From NCBI RefSeq assembly GCF_947497125.1, contig NZ_CANMFI010000006.1, positions 164,107 to 228,106 of the forward strand: DNA of 64,000 bases, written 5' to 3'. The notes beneath the pieces were generated by a model. That model was given only the letters and a program-made list of their open reading frames with translations. It did not search any database and was not told the origin of the DNA. Position numbers and translations under genes: made by a program. Shown here one piece after another: positions 35,599 to 43,905 of this stretch (position 1 is the first letter of the stretch; each line of letters starts with the position of its first letter). The DNA is from an uncultured Polaribacter sp. (lineage in GTDB: Bacteria; Bacteroidota; Bacteroidia; Flavobacteriales; Flavobacteriaceae).

Positions 35599-35635
35599 AA
35601 AAAAAAACTCTCAAAACGATGAATTTTGAGAGTTT
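35599..35635 (-). terminator. Terminator of rpoD
   Basis: AAACTCTCAAAA and TTTTGAGAGTTT pair around CGATGAA. On the minus strand the stem runs into nine T, which also form the first bases of repeat copy 2. Confidence 0.8.
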
Positions 35636-35655
35636 AATAGTTGTTTGAATAATGA

Positions 35656-36519
35656 TTAACCTAGGTATGTCATTAATATTTTAGATCTAGAAGTGTGTTT
35701 TAATCTTCTGATTGCTTTTTCTTTAATTTGACGAACACGTTCACGTGTTAAATCAAAAGTTTCTCCAATTTCTTCTAAGGTCATTGGTTGATGTTCACCT
35801 AAACCAAAGTAAAGTTTTACAACATCTGCTTCTCTAGGTGTTAATGTTTCTAAGGCTCTATCTATTTCAATTCTTAAAGATTCGTGCAATAATTTTCTAT
35901 CTGGGTTTGGAGACTCGCCAGAGTTTAATACATCGTATAAGTTAGAGTCTTCACCTTCAATTAAAGGTGCATCCATAGATACATGACGGCCAGAATTTTT
36001 CATAGATTCTTTTACGTCATTTACAGTCATGTCTAGCTTTTTAGCTATTTCTTCTGCACTTGGTGGGCGTTCGTTTTCTTGTTCTAAGAAAGCGTACATT
36101 TTATTAATTTTATTAATAGAACCAATTTTATTTAATGGCAAACGCACAATTCTAGATTGTTCTGCAAGAGCTTGTAAAATCGATTGACGAATCCACCAAA
36201 CGGCATATGATATAAATTTAAAACCTCTAGTTTCATCAAAACGTTTTGCGGCTTTTATCAAACCTAAATTACCTTCATTTATTAAATCTGGTAAAGTTAA
36301 TCCTTGGTTTTGATATTGTTTAGCTACAGAGACAACAAATCTTAAGTTTGCTTTTGTTAATTTTTCTAAAGCTCTTTGGTCTCCAGCTTTAATTAATTGC
36401 GCCAATTCTACTTCTTCATCGGCAGTAATTAAGTCTACTTTTCCAATTTCTTGTAAGTATTTGTCTAAAGAGGCGGTTTCTCTATTGGTAACCTGTTTGG
36501 TAATTTTAAGTTGTCTCAT
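35656..36519 (-). CDS. rpoD: Primary RNA polymerase sigma factor (RpoD/SigA, Bacteroidota type)
   Basis: The 287-residue sigma-70 lacks region 1.1 and has a short non-conserved part, as is normal for the Bacteroidota housekeeping sigma. Visible regions are 1.2 ([20 protein letters not shown]), 2 ([20 protein letters not shown], then [18 protein letters not shown], then [19 protein letters not shown]), 3, and 4.2 ([20 protein letters not shown], then [10 protein letters not shown]). This factor recognises the TTTG / TAnnTTTG promoters noted in this window. It is divergent from the ECF sigma gene. Confidence 0.95.
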   Translation of the reverse strand: MRQLKITKQVTNRETASLDKYLQEIGKVDLITADEEVELAQLIKAGDQRALEKLTKANLRFVVSVAKQYQNQGLTLPDLINEGNLGLIKAAKRFDETRGFKFISYAVWWIRQSILQALAEQSRIVRLPLNKIGSINKINKMYAFLEQENERPPSAEEIAKKLDMTVNDVKESMKNSGRHVSMDAPLIEGEDSNLYDVLNSGESPNPDRKLLHESLRIEIDRALETLTPREADVVKLYFGLGEHQPMTLEEIGETFDLTRERVRQIKEKAIRRLKHTSRSKILMTYLG

Positions 36520-36719
36520 TGTTTTGTGTGCTATTAAAATAACATTAGTGTAAATGCTACATTATAGTATACGTTGTATTGTTTTTAAATGTTACAAAAA
36601 ATAGTATTTTTTTTTAAAAGTTTATTTTTTACCATTCAACGTTATAAATGGGCAACTAAACTTTTATTTATTTTAACATGTGACTGTTTTCGTTTTTTTG
36701 TGTCATAAAAATAACCAAA

Positions 36720-37286
36720 TTGAAAACACTTGTAAAAAAAGTATCGGATGAAGCTTTAGTCTTCAAAATTGTAGAAACAAACAATGCAGAATTATTTGCA
36801 GAACTCTATGATCGATTTTCGAGACTTGTTTATAATAAATGTTATGGTTTTTCTAAAAATAAAGAAGAAGCAGAAGATTTAACACATGATGTTTTTATTA
36901 GGTTATTTGTGAAGTTAAGAACTTTTAAAGGGAACTCTAAATTTTCTACTTGGTTGTATTCATTTACGTACAATTACTGTGTAAATTATGTACAAAGAAA
37001 TGCACACAAGAAAAGAGAAAGAGTTACAGTTGTTACAGATCAAATAAAAGAAGAAAGTGCTTTTGATGAAATTGATGATGCTAATTTATTTGAATTAAAG
37101 TCAGAAAAATTAGTAAAAGTTTTAGCGTTAATTGAGCCTGCAGAAAAAATGATTTTATTAATGAAGTATCAAGATGATATGAGTATTAAAGAAATTATGG
37201 AAGCATTGCAAGTAGGTGAAAGTGCCGTTAAAATGAGAATTAAAAGAGCAAAAGCAAAAGTTGTAAAAATTTATGATGAGATGTAA
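36720..37286 (+). CDS. ECF-type RNA polymerase sigma factor
   Basis: The 188-residue protein contains sigma region 2 (NAELFAELYDRFSRLVYNKC, then EEAEDLTHDVFIRLFVKLRT, then FSTWLYSFTYNYCVNYVQRN) and region 4 (EKMILLMKYQDDMSIKEIME, then ALQVGESAVKMRIKRAKAK). There is no region 3, so it is group 4. It starts at TTG; no suitable ATG exists before region 2. A 59-residue acidic/basic protein follows 5 bases later and may modulate it. The regulon is unknown. It diverges from rpoD across a 200-base control region. Confidence 0.88.
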   Translation: MKTLVKKVSDEALVFKIVETNNAELFAELYDRFSRLVYNKCYGFSKNKEEAEDLTHDVFIRLFVKLRTFKGNSKFSTWLYSFTYNYCVNYVQRNAHKKRERVTVVTDQIKEESAFDEIDDANLFELKSEKLVKVLALIEPAEKMILLMKYQDDMSIKEIMEALQVGESAVKMRIKRAKAKVVKIYDEM

Positions 37287-37291
37287 TTACT

Positions 37292-37471
37292 ATGAAAAAT
37301 CCTTTTAAGACTATTGGCACCGATTATGAAGTACCTAAAAAGCTTAAGGGGCGCATTTTAGATGATGTTATGATGATTAAATGCACCTACGATATTGCAG
37401 ATTTATTTCTGATAAAATACCCGAATACATTAACCGATTACTATATTAAAGAGAAAGTAAAGTACAATTAA
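37292..37471 (+). CDS. Small protein downstream of the ECF sigma gene, possible anti-sigma partner
   Basis: ATG lies 5 bases after the sigma stop. The 59-residue product begins MKNPFKTIGTDYEVPKKLKG and continues RILDDVMMIKCTYDIADLFL to a short charged tail. It is soluble and lacks a membrane segment, so it is not a standard membrane anti-sigma factor. The pairing with the sigma gene resembles small conserved proteins next to this sigma in other flavobacteria, as far as I recall. Function unknown. Confidence 0.7.
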   Translation: MKNPFKTIGTDYEVPKKLKGRILDDVMMIKCTYDIADLFLIKYPNTLTDYYIKEKVKYN

Positions 37472-37532
37472 AGTTAAAAGAGTTTGATAGGGAGTTGGGG
37501 GACAAACTATCAAAATGTGATTTATCACAAAA

Positions 37533-37559
37533 AAAAGAGACCGATATTCGGTCTCTTTT
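37533..37559. terminator. Bidirectional terminator between convergent genes
   Basis: AAAAGAGACCGA and TCGGTCTCTTTT pair around TAT, with A-rich and T-rich flanks suited to both strands. It separates the sigma operon from the deoxynucleoside kinase gene. Confidence 0.85.
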
Positions 37560-37580
37560 CAATTTTAGTTTTTTTATTAA

Positions 37581-38195
37581 TTAGAATAGCCCATTAATTT
37601 GAGCATCTATTCTGTCTACAATATAGCCTAAATCTTCTTGGTTGTCTACAAAGTCTAAATTATCAACATTAATAATTAGTAGTTTTCCCTTTGTATAGGT
37701 AGATATAAATGCTTCGTATCTTTCATTTAGTCTACTTAGGTAGTCTATGCTAATGCTGTTTTCATAATCTCTACCACGTTTATGAATTTGTCTAACCAAG
37801 GTAGAAATATCTGCTCGTAAGTAGATTAATAAGTCTGGTGGTGTAACTAGGTTTTCCATTAAGTTAAATAAAGAACTATAATTATCGTAGTCTCTATTTG
37901 TCATTAATCCCATAGCATGTAAGTTAGGAGCAAAAATATGAGCATCTTCATAAATGGTTCTATCTTGAATAATTTTCTCTCCTGTTTTTCTTAACTCTAA
38001 AATTTGTCGGAATCTACTATTTAAAAAATAGACTTGTAAATTAAAAGACCAGCGTTCCATTTCGTTGTAAAAATCATCTAAATACGGATTTTCATCAACA
38101 GACTCAAAATGAGGTTTCCATTTATAATGTTTTGCCAATAGTTTGGTTAGCGTTGTTTTACCTGCGCCTATATTTCCTGCAATTGCGACGTGCAT
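37581..38195 (-). CDS. Deoxynucleoside kinase
   Basis: The 204-residue kinase of the dNK/dGK family starts with the P-loop AIAGNIGAGKTTLTKLLAKH. It contains the ERW-type substrate motif (MERWSFNLQVYFLNSRF), the DRTIYEDAHIFA motif, and a lid HKRGRDYENSI. It phosphorylates deoxynucleosides for salvage; the specificity cannot be read from sequence. It is cytoplasmic and single, read towards the terminator shared with the sigma operon. Confidence 0.88.
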   Translation of the reverse strand: MHVAIAGNIGAGKTTLTKLLAKHYKWKPHFESVDENPYLDDFYNEMERWSFNLQVYFLNSRFRQILELRKTGEKIIQDRTIYEDAHIFAPNLHAMGLMTNRDYDNYSSLFNLMENLVTPPDLLIYLRADISTLVRQIHKRGRDYENSISIDYLSRLNERYEAFISTYTKGKLLIINVDNLDFVDNQEDLGYIVDRIDAQINGLF

Positions 38196-38315
38196 ATTTT
38201 AATTGTAATAAAGTTAAATAAGCTGCTAAAGTACTAAATTTTTATAGTTAGAAAACGAATTGTAATATCATTTTAAGATAATAGCATTAAACTTAAGTTC
38301 TTTTTGTTATGTTCA

Positions 38316-38486
38316 ATGTCTAATTTAAAATTCAAAAAAGTATACAAGGTATTGATCAATTTAAAACTAGAAGAGGAAATGCAGATGGAGTTGAGATACG
38401 TATCGGAGGATAAGATTTATTTGCTCTTATTAAACCTTTATGATTTTTTTAAGTCTTATAAAAAAAGTGAATCTTACTTTCGCTAA
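38316..38486 (+). CDS. Possible 56-residue protein upstream of the GLPGLI gene
   Basis: From an ATG at 38316 (MSNLKFKKVYKVLINLKLEE) the frame runs 56 residues and ends 18 bases before the GLPGLI gene. An in-frame TTG at 38304 would add four residues. The peptide is Lys/Glu/Leu-rich and probably helical. I do not recognise it. It could be a real leader gene of the pair downstream or a chance frame. Confidence 0.35.
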   Translation: MSNLKFKKVYKVLINLKLEEEMQMELRYVSEDKIYLLLLNLYDFFKSYKKSESYFR

Positions 38487-38504
38487 AAATCGACATCTAT
38501 ATTT

Positions 38505-39338
38505 ATGAAAACAATATTTACATTTATTTTACTATTAGCTACAATTACAGTATTTAGCCAGAAAAATTTTCAAGGAAAAGCGACCTACATGTCCAAAACT
38601 ACGATGGATATGAATCGTTTTGGAGACAAAATGAGCGAACAAAGAAAAAAGGAAATTATGAGTCGTATGAAAAATTTTCTTGAAAAAACATACACTTTAA
38701 CCTTTAATAAAACAGCTTCATCATTTAAAGAAAATGTAGCTTTAGAAGCACCCGGTGCTTCTGGACCAAGTTGGGGTAGAGGTAATGGGCAAGGCTCTAT
38801 ATACAAGAATACAAAAGATAAAAAAATGATAGAAGACGTAGAGCAATTTAGCAAACGTTTTTTAATTATTGAAGCAATGGAGCAGCCACAATGGGAAATG
38901 GGTGTCGAGACAAAAAAAATTGGTGAATATACTTGTTACAAAGCAACCATGACTATTGAAGATAAAAATGTAGATTGGGGAGGTATTTTTAGAAGAGGTC
39001 CAAGTGCTAAAAAAGATTCTACTGATGTAAAACAAGAAAAACCGGCCAAGAAAATGTTAAGCGTTACAGCTTGGTACACACCACAAATACCAGTAAGTTC
39101 TGGACCAGACAAATATTATGGTTTGCCGGGGTTAATTTTAGAGTTAAATGCTGGTAGAACAACAATGTTATGTACAGAGGTAGCAATTAATACCGAAGAT
39201 ATTGTAGAAATTACAGAGCCTAACAAGGGAAAAGAAGTTTCTAGAGAAGAATATAATGAAATAATAAAAGTAAAGACAACAGAGTTAAAAGAGCGTTTTC
39301 AGAATAGAGGAAATAGAGGTGGTAGAGGTCGTTTTTAG
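38505..39338 (+). CDS. GLPGLI family protein
   Basis: The 277-residue exported protein has a signal peptide (MKTIFTFILLLATITVFSQ). The defining motif appears here as YYGLPGLILELNAG near residue 205. It is preceded by the typical YTCYKATMTIEDKN and a long disordered Lys-rich insert, and the tail is Arg/Gly-rich (NRGNRGGRGRF). The function of the family is not known. Members are typically encoded beside large outer-membrane barrel proteins, as here, with 32 bases between them, which suggests a shared envelope role. Confidence 0.9.
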   Translation: MKTIFTFILLLATITVFSQKNFQGKATYMSKTTMDMNRFGDKMSEQRKKEIMSRMKNFLEKTYTLTFNKTASSFKENVALEAPGASGPSWGRGNGQGSIYKNTKDKKMIEDVEQFSKRFLIIEAMEQPQWEMGVETKKIGEYTCYKATMTIEDKNVDWGGIFRRGPSAKKDSTDVKQEKPAKKMLSVTAWYTPQIPVSSGPDKYYGLPGLILELNAGRTTMLCTEVAINTEDIVEITEPNKGKEVSREEYNEIIKVKTTELKERFQNRGNRGGRGRF

Positions 39339-39370
39339 TCCTTATTTTATAAAAAAATCAATAATAAACT

Positions 39371-42142
39371 ATGAAAAATAAATTAGTAATCGTTCTTTTT
39401 TTAATTTCTGCGGCTCTTTCTGCTCAAATTGAATACAAAGGAGTCGTTAAAGATTCTTTGGGTGTTTCTTTAGAAATGGCAAACGTAATTGCAATAGATA
39501 CTGTAGCAAAAAAAATTACCTCTTATGGTTTTACCGATGCAAAAGGGAATTTTAAACTTAGCTTAAATACTAATACAACATACAATATTAAGATAAGCTA
39601 TATTGGTTATGATGATATTAGTGCTTTTGTAAACACTGGGGCTAAAAACATGAGTGCTGCCTTTACAATGACAGAAAATAAGATGTTAGACGGTATTGAA
39701 ATAGTCTCTAAAATGCCAGTTACAGTTAAAGGAGATACTATTATTTACAATGCAGATTCTTTTAAAAATGGTTCTGAAAGAAAGCTAGAAGATGTTTTAA
39801 AAAAGTTGCCTGGTGTAGAAATTAATGATCAAGGTCAAATAGAAGTAGAAGGTAAGGCTGTTGAAAAAATAATGGTAGATGGTAAAGAGTTTTTTAGTGG
39901 AGATAGTAAGTTAGCAACTAAAAACATTCCATCGAATGCTGTTGATAAAATTCAGGTTTTAAGAAATTACTCAAATGTAAGCCAGTTAAGTGGTGTGCAA
40001 AACAATCAAGATAGAGTAGCAATAAACATCAAACTAAAAGAAGGAAAAAAGAATTTCTGGTTTGGTGATGTTACTGCTGGCGCTGGAACATCACCAGATG
40101 AGGGATTGTATCTTTTTCAGCCAAAATTATTTTATTACACTCCAAAGTACACAATCAATGTTATTGGTGATGTAAATAATATTGGCGATGTGGTATTGAG
40201 CAGAAGAGATTTAAGAAGTTTTGGGGGTAGTTTTCAAAGTCAAAGTCCGTCAAATGGTACCAATATTAATATTGCAGATGCTGGTATTGGTTTTTTAAGT
40301 GCCGGAGCTAGAAATGCTAATAAAATAGAAACAAAATTAACGGCTCTTAATTTTAGTTATTCACCAAATAAAAAATTAGATTTAAGTGGGTTTTTAATTT
40401 GGTCTAGCAATAGTAACGGACAAAGAAACATTAATTCTATCAATTATGTAGATCCTAATACTCCAGACGATTTTGTAGATAATAAAACAACTCAAACAAG
40501 TAATACCGGTTTGTTTAGGTTTAGTTCAGCTTATAAAAAGGATTTTAACAATCAGTTTAATTATGATGTTACTGGGCGTTTTTCTAATGAGTTTAGAACA
40601 GATGATGTAAACTCATTTGTTTTGAGTGATATTAATGAGCAAGAAAGAGCAACACCTTTTAAGATAAACCAAAACTTTAGCTATTTCTATACTGCAGGTG
40701 AAAAACATATTTTTGCTTTAGAAGTTCAACATTTATTACAAGATGAAGATCCTTTTTATGTAGCTTCATTAGAGAACGATCCAAACAATAATAATCCTTC
40801 AGACGATACTAGTTTAGATGCTTTAGAAGATGGTTTTGATGATGCAGCCGAAAGTTTAGGGTTAGATAGATCTAATCTTTACTATACTTTAGAGCAAGAT
40901 AGAAGAGTAAAAACAAACCAAGTAGATGCAAAGCTAGATTACTATTATATTTTAAATAATAAGAGTAATTTAAACTTTGTAGGAGGTACAATTTTAAGTC
41001 AGCAAAATTTTGATTCAAGGTTTTTTCAAATTTTAGACAATGGTTCTCAATTAGATCCTACTCCTACAATTCAAGGGATTGATAATGCACTAACCACCAA
41101 CGATACAGAATATAATTTTACAGACCTTTATGCAGGTTTAAGATATCGATTAAAAGCAGGTATTTTTACATTTACACCCGGATTTACAGTGCACTCTTAT
41201 GTTGCTGAAAATACCCAATATGGTTCAGAAAGTTTTAGAGATAAGTTTGAAGAGTTTTTGCCAGAATTAGAAATTATTGCCCAATTTAAAAGAAGTGAAA
41301 GTTTAAGATTTAGTTACAAACAACAAGTTAATTTTACCGATGTAAACCAGATAGCAAGAGGTATTGTTGCTAATAGTTATAATTCTTTTTTTGCTGGTAA
41401 TTCAAATCTGGTAAATGCAAGTTCTCATAATTTAAGATTAAACTATAGTAGTTTTAACCTTTATAATGGTACCAATGCTTTTGCAAGAATTAGCTACTCT
41501 AAAACACAGAATCAGGTAAATAGAAATACCATTTTCGAGCCAGGTTCTGTGGTATCTAGTAGTACTACCTTAAATTCTCCTTTCGATAATGAAAACTTAA
41601 CTGCTTTTGGTAATGTGGGTAAAAGATTTAAAAAAATTAGTACCTCTTTAGGAGCAAATTTTTCGTACGGTAAAACTTATCAGTTTATCAATTCTAATGA
41701 AAATACAAACGAGAGTGTTAGTAAAGGAATTAATGCACGAGTAGGAACCAATTTTACAAAAGCACCCAATGTAACTTTTCGTTACAATGTTTTCTTTAGA
41801 GACCAAAGTAACAGTGCAAGACCTATAGATTTAAAGACAGTTACACATGCGCCTTCGGTAGATTTTGATGCTTATATTTGGAACTCAGTAACAGTAACAT
41901 CAGACTTTACTTTTAATGAAGTTAGACAAGATGGTGCTAAACAGAGTTCATTTAAAATATGGAACGCAAAATTAGCATATAGAAAAGATAAAGATGCTAA
42001 ATGGGAATATGAATTGGTTGGTAATAACTTATTAGCAACAGGTTCTGAAACCTCTGTTAATCAAAGTTTAGTATCGTTTAATATAAACGAACGTTTTATA
42101 TTGCCAAGATTTATAAGTTTTAGGCTTCGTTATCAGTTGTAA
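39371..42142 (+). CDS. TonB-receptor-like outer-membrane beta-barrel protein
   Basis: The 923-residue protein has a signal peptide (residues 1-18, ending SALSAQ). A carboxypeptidase-regulatory-like domain follows (IEYKGVVKDSLGVSLEMANV, about 20-105). Next is a plug-like region with VLKKLPGVEINDQGQIEVEG, then many aromatic-alternating strands of a C-terminal barrel ending in Leu (RLRYQL). This is the architecture of the outer-membrane beta-barrel family related to SusC but without a SusD partner. Its neighbour is a GLPGLI protein. The cargo is unknown; it could be a peptide, metal or polymer importer. Confidence 0.87.
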   Translation: MKNKLVIVLFLISAALSAQIEYKGVVKDSLGVSLEMANVIAIDTVAKKITSYGFTDAKGNFKLSLNTNTTYNIKISYIGYDDISAFVNTGAKNMSAAFTMTENKMLDGIEIVSKMPVTVKGDTIIYNADSFKNGSERKLEDVLKKLPGVEINDQGQIEVEGKAVEKIMVDGKEFFSGDSKLATKNIPSNAVDKIQVLRNYSNVSQLSGVQNNQDRVAINIKLKEGKKNFWFGDVTAGAGTSPDEGLYLFQPKLFYYTPKYTINVIGDVNNIGDVVLSRRDLRSFGGSFQSQSPSNGTNINIADAGIGFLSAGARNANKIETKLTALNFSYSPNKKLDLSGFLIWSSNSNGQRNINSINYVDPNTPDDFVDNKTTQTSNTGLFRFSSAYKKDFNNQFNYDVTGRFSNEFRTDDVNSFVLSDINEQERATPFKINQNFSYFYTAGEKHIFALEVQHLLQDEDPFYVASLENDPNNNNPSDDTSLDALEDGFDDAAESLGLDRSNLYYTLEQDRRVKTNQVDAKLDYYYILNNKSNLNFVGGTILSQQNFDSRFFQILDNGSQLDPTPTIQGIDNALTTNDTEYNFTDLYAGLRYRLKAGIFTFTPGFTVHSYVAENTQYGSESFRDKFEEFLPELEIIAQFKRSESLRFSYKQQVNFTDVNQIARGIVANSYNSFFAGNSNLVNASSHNLRLNYSSFNLYNGTNAFARISYSKTQNQVNRNTIFEPGSVVSSSTTLNSPFDNENLTAFGNVGKRFKKISTSLGANFSYGKTYQFINSNENTNESVSKGINARVGTNFTKAPNVTFRYNVFFRDQSNSARPIDLKTVTHAPSVDFDAYIWNSVTVTSDFTFNEVRQDGAKQSSFKIWNAKLAYRKDKDAKWEYELVGNNLLATGSETSVNQSLVSFNINERFILPRFISFRLRYQL

Positions 42143-42204
42143 TAAAAACTTAAATAGAAAGTATAAAAAAAAACGCATCTTAATTAAGATGCGTTTTTTG
42201 TTTG

Positions 42205-42278
42205 TGACCATGCTAGGATTCAAACCTAGAACCTCTTGAGCCGTAATCAAGTGCGCTATTCAGTTGCGCCACATGGCC
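42205..42278 (-). tRNA. tRNA-Arg (anticodon ACG)
   Basis: On the minus strand the acceptor stem GGCCATG pairs with CATGGTC (one G-U pair). The D-stem is GCGC/GCGC, the anticodon stem CTTGA/TCAAG encloses TTACGGC, and the T-stem CTAGG/CCTAG encloses TTTGAAT. The anticodon ACG (read as inosine-CG) decodes CGU, CGC and CGA. The 3' CCA is not encoded. The gene is 74 bases. Confidence 0.95.
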
Positions 42279-42336
42279 TTTTTGCGGGTGCAAATATAAT
42301 AGCATTTTTTTGAAATAGAAAATCTTAATGCATTTT

Positions 42337-42567
42337 TTAAATATTAATTTTTTCTTTGTAGCTTTCTATAATAGGCTTGGCTTTCTCAAGTTCGCTTGTT
42401 AATAAAAATAACTCTACAGAGTTTGATGGAACGCCAAAGCCACTTAATCTAGCAGATTCATTGTGGTTTTTTATTAATGATACAATATTGTGTTCGTTTA
42501 AAATATGCTCTAGTCCTCTAATAATAATCAAAGTTCCTGTAAATACTTTAGTGTAATTTTCTTCCAT
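42337..42567 (-). CDS. DUF2007-type small protein
   Basis: The 76-residue protein (MEENYTKVFTGTLIIIRGLE, with an LFLLTSELEKAKPIIESYKE end) fits the DUF2007/putative signal-transducing family, a small ferredoxin-like domain of unknown role. It is cytoplasmic. The next upstream gene on the same strand encodes a 50-residue protein and ends 12 bases before this start, so the two probably share a transcript. Confidence 0.75.
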   Translation of the reverse strand: MEENYTKVFTGTLIIIRGLEHILNEHNIVSLIKNHNESARLSGFGVPSNSVELFLLTSELEKAKPIIESYKEKINI

Positions 42568-42579
42568 AGTCGTTCTTTT

Positions 42580-42732
42580 TTAGTCTAATGAGTTTTGTGT
42601 AACATAAGCTCGCCAGCCTATAACTGCAAGTTGCGTTTTAGAGGCTTTTGTAATATCTAGCTTCCTTTTAGAGTAAGAAGGTAGTATTAATTTATTAATT
42701 GCTGCAATAGTTTTAAAAACTTTTTTTTTCAT
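42580..42732 (-). CDS. Short conserved-type protein (50 residues) often mislabelled SsrA-binding protein
   Basis: From ATG at 42732 the product begins MKKKVFKTIAAINKLILPSY, continues SKRKLDITKASKTQLAVIGW, and ends RAYVTQNSLD. From memory, flavobacterial genomes carry a very similar peptide annotated as SsrA-binding protein, but it is far too short to be SmpB (about 150 residues) and has none of its domains. The function is unknown. The central amphipathic helix and the conserved-looking WRAYVT end make it a credible gene. It lies directly upstream of the DUF2007 gene. Confidence 0.7.
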   Translation of the reverse strand: MKKKVFKTIAAINKLILPSYSKRKLDITKASKTQLAVIGWRAYVTQNSLD

Positions 42733-42890
42733 TAGTCGATGATTTACTATCAAATTTACTAAAAAATATCGGTATTTTCTCTAGTAAAAAATTATGAACT
42801 AGACATGAATCAACTTTTAAGGCACTTTGAGAAGTAGTGTTTTTATAATTTAGATATATAAAATCATATCTTCGCAAAAAATAGATAACT

Positions 42891-43850
42891 ATGAGTATTT
42901 TTTATGTTTGTATTGGCCTAGCCTTATTGGTTTTTGGGGGCGAGTTTTTAGTAAGGGCATCTATAGGATTGTCTTTTAAATTAAACATTTCTAAAATGGT
43001 TATTGGTATGACAGTGGTTTCTTTTGCAACTTCTGCGCCAGAGCTTTTAGTTAGTATACAGGCAGCTTTAGTAGGCTCTCCGGCAATAGCAATTAATAAT
43101 GTTATAGGTTCAAATATTGCAAATATCGGTTTGGTACTGGGTATTACAGCTCTTATCGGTCCGATTACGGTAAGTAAAGATTTTTATAAATTGAATTGGC
43201 CAGTAATGATGATGTTTTCGGTAGTTTTATATTACTTTTTAAATAATGATGCTGTTTTATCTCGATTAGAAGGAATCTTACTTTTAATAGGTTTGCTCTT
43301 TTTTTTATATGTTTTGATAAAAAATGCAAGAAAAAATGCTGATCAAGAAGATGCCACTGATGAGGTTGATGATGCTTTGGCGTCAGTAGGATACTTGAAA
43401 ATAGTTATTTGGTTGCTTATAGGAGGAGCCTCTCTTTATTATGGAGCTAATTTTTTAGTAGACGGTGCAAAAGACATTGCCTTAAATATGGGAATTAGCG
43501 AAGGTGTTATCTCTATAACAATGATTGCTATTGGTACAAGTGTGCCAGAGTTGGCTGCTTCTGTTATTGCAGCCTTAAAAGGAGAAAAAGCAATTTCTTT
43601 AGGAAATTTAATTGGCTCAAATATTTTTAATATTGCCTCTGTATTGGGGCTTACAGCTATTGTTAAAGAAATTCCGGTAACAGAACCTCAAATTTTATCT
43701 AGAGATATTTTTTGGATGTTAGGTTTTGCAATTGTTTTATTACCACTAATATTTATTTCAAAAAAATTAGTGTTAACCAGATTTAAAGGGGCGCTATTGT
43801 TTATTTCATATGTGTTTTTTATTTATATGGTTTTTAAAGTAACTGCATAA
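42891..43850 (+). CDS. Ca2+/Na+ antiporter (CaCA family, YrbG-like)
   Basis: The 319-residue membrane protein has about ten hydrophobic segments in two inverted halves. Each half carries the alpha-repeat signature: FATSAPELLVSIQAALVGSP near residue 45 and IGTSVPELAASVIAALKGEK near residue 215, followed by NVIGSNIANIGLVLG and NLIGSNIFNIASVLG. The acidic linker (QEDATDEVDDA) between the halves is a cytoplasmic loop. The acidic residues in the repeats bind the cation. It exchanges Ca2+ or K+ for Na+ or H+ at the inner membrane; which ion is not decidable. It stands alone. Confidence 0.92.
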   Translation: MSIFYVCIGLALLVFGGEFLVRASIGLSFKLNISKMVIGMTVVSFATSAPELLVSIQAALVGSPAIAINNVIGSNIANIGLVLGITALIGPITVSKDFYKLNWPVMMMFSVVLYYFLNNDAVLSRLEGILLLIGLLFFLYVLIKNARKNADQEDATDEVDDALASVGYLKIVIWLLIGGASLYYGANFLVDGAKDIALNMGISEGVISITMIAIGTSVPELAASVIAALKGEKAISLGNLIGSNIFNIASVLGLTAIVKEIPVTEPQILSRDIFWMLGFAIVLLPLIFISKKLVLTRFKGALLFISYVFFIYMVFKVTA

Positions 43851-43880
43851 AAAAAGCATCAACAATAAATGTTGATGCTT
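43847..43880 (-). terminator. Terminator of the GSII gene
   Basis: AAGCATCAAC and GTTGATGCTT pair around seven bases. On the minus strand seven T follow, so it serves the glutamine synthetase gene. On the plus strand no T-run follows. Confidence 0.75.
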
Positions 43881-43905
43881 AAAATATAAGTTTAAAATAA
43901 ATAAA

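Noticed and set aside
38397..38440. A fourth AGGATA about 20 bases before AACCTTTA
   Set aside because: Only the last six bases match the shared motif and the -7 box has two mismatches, so it was not counted with the three promoters.
42068..42250. A 60-residue minus-strand frame overlapping the tRNA
   Set aside because: It covers most of the tRNA-Arg gene and the 3' end of the outer-membrane barrel gene, so it is a shadow.
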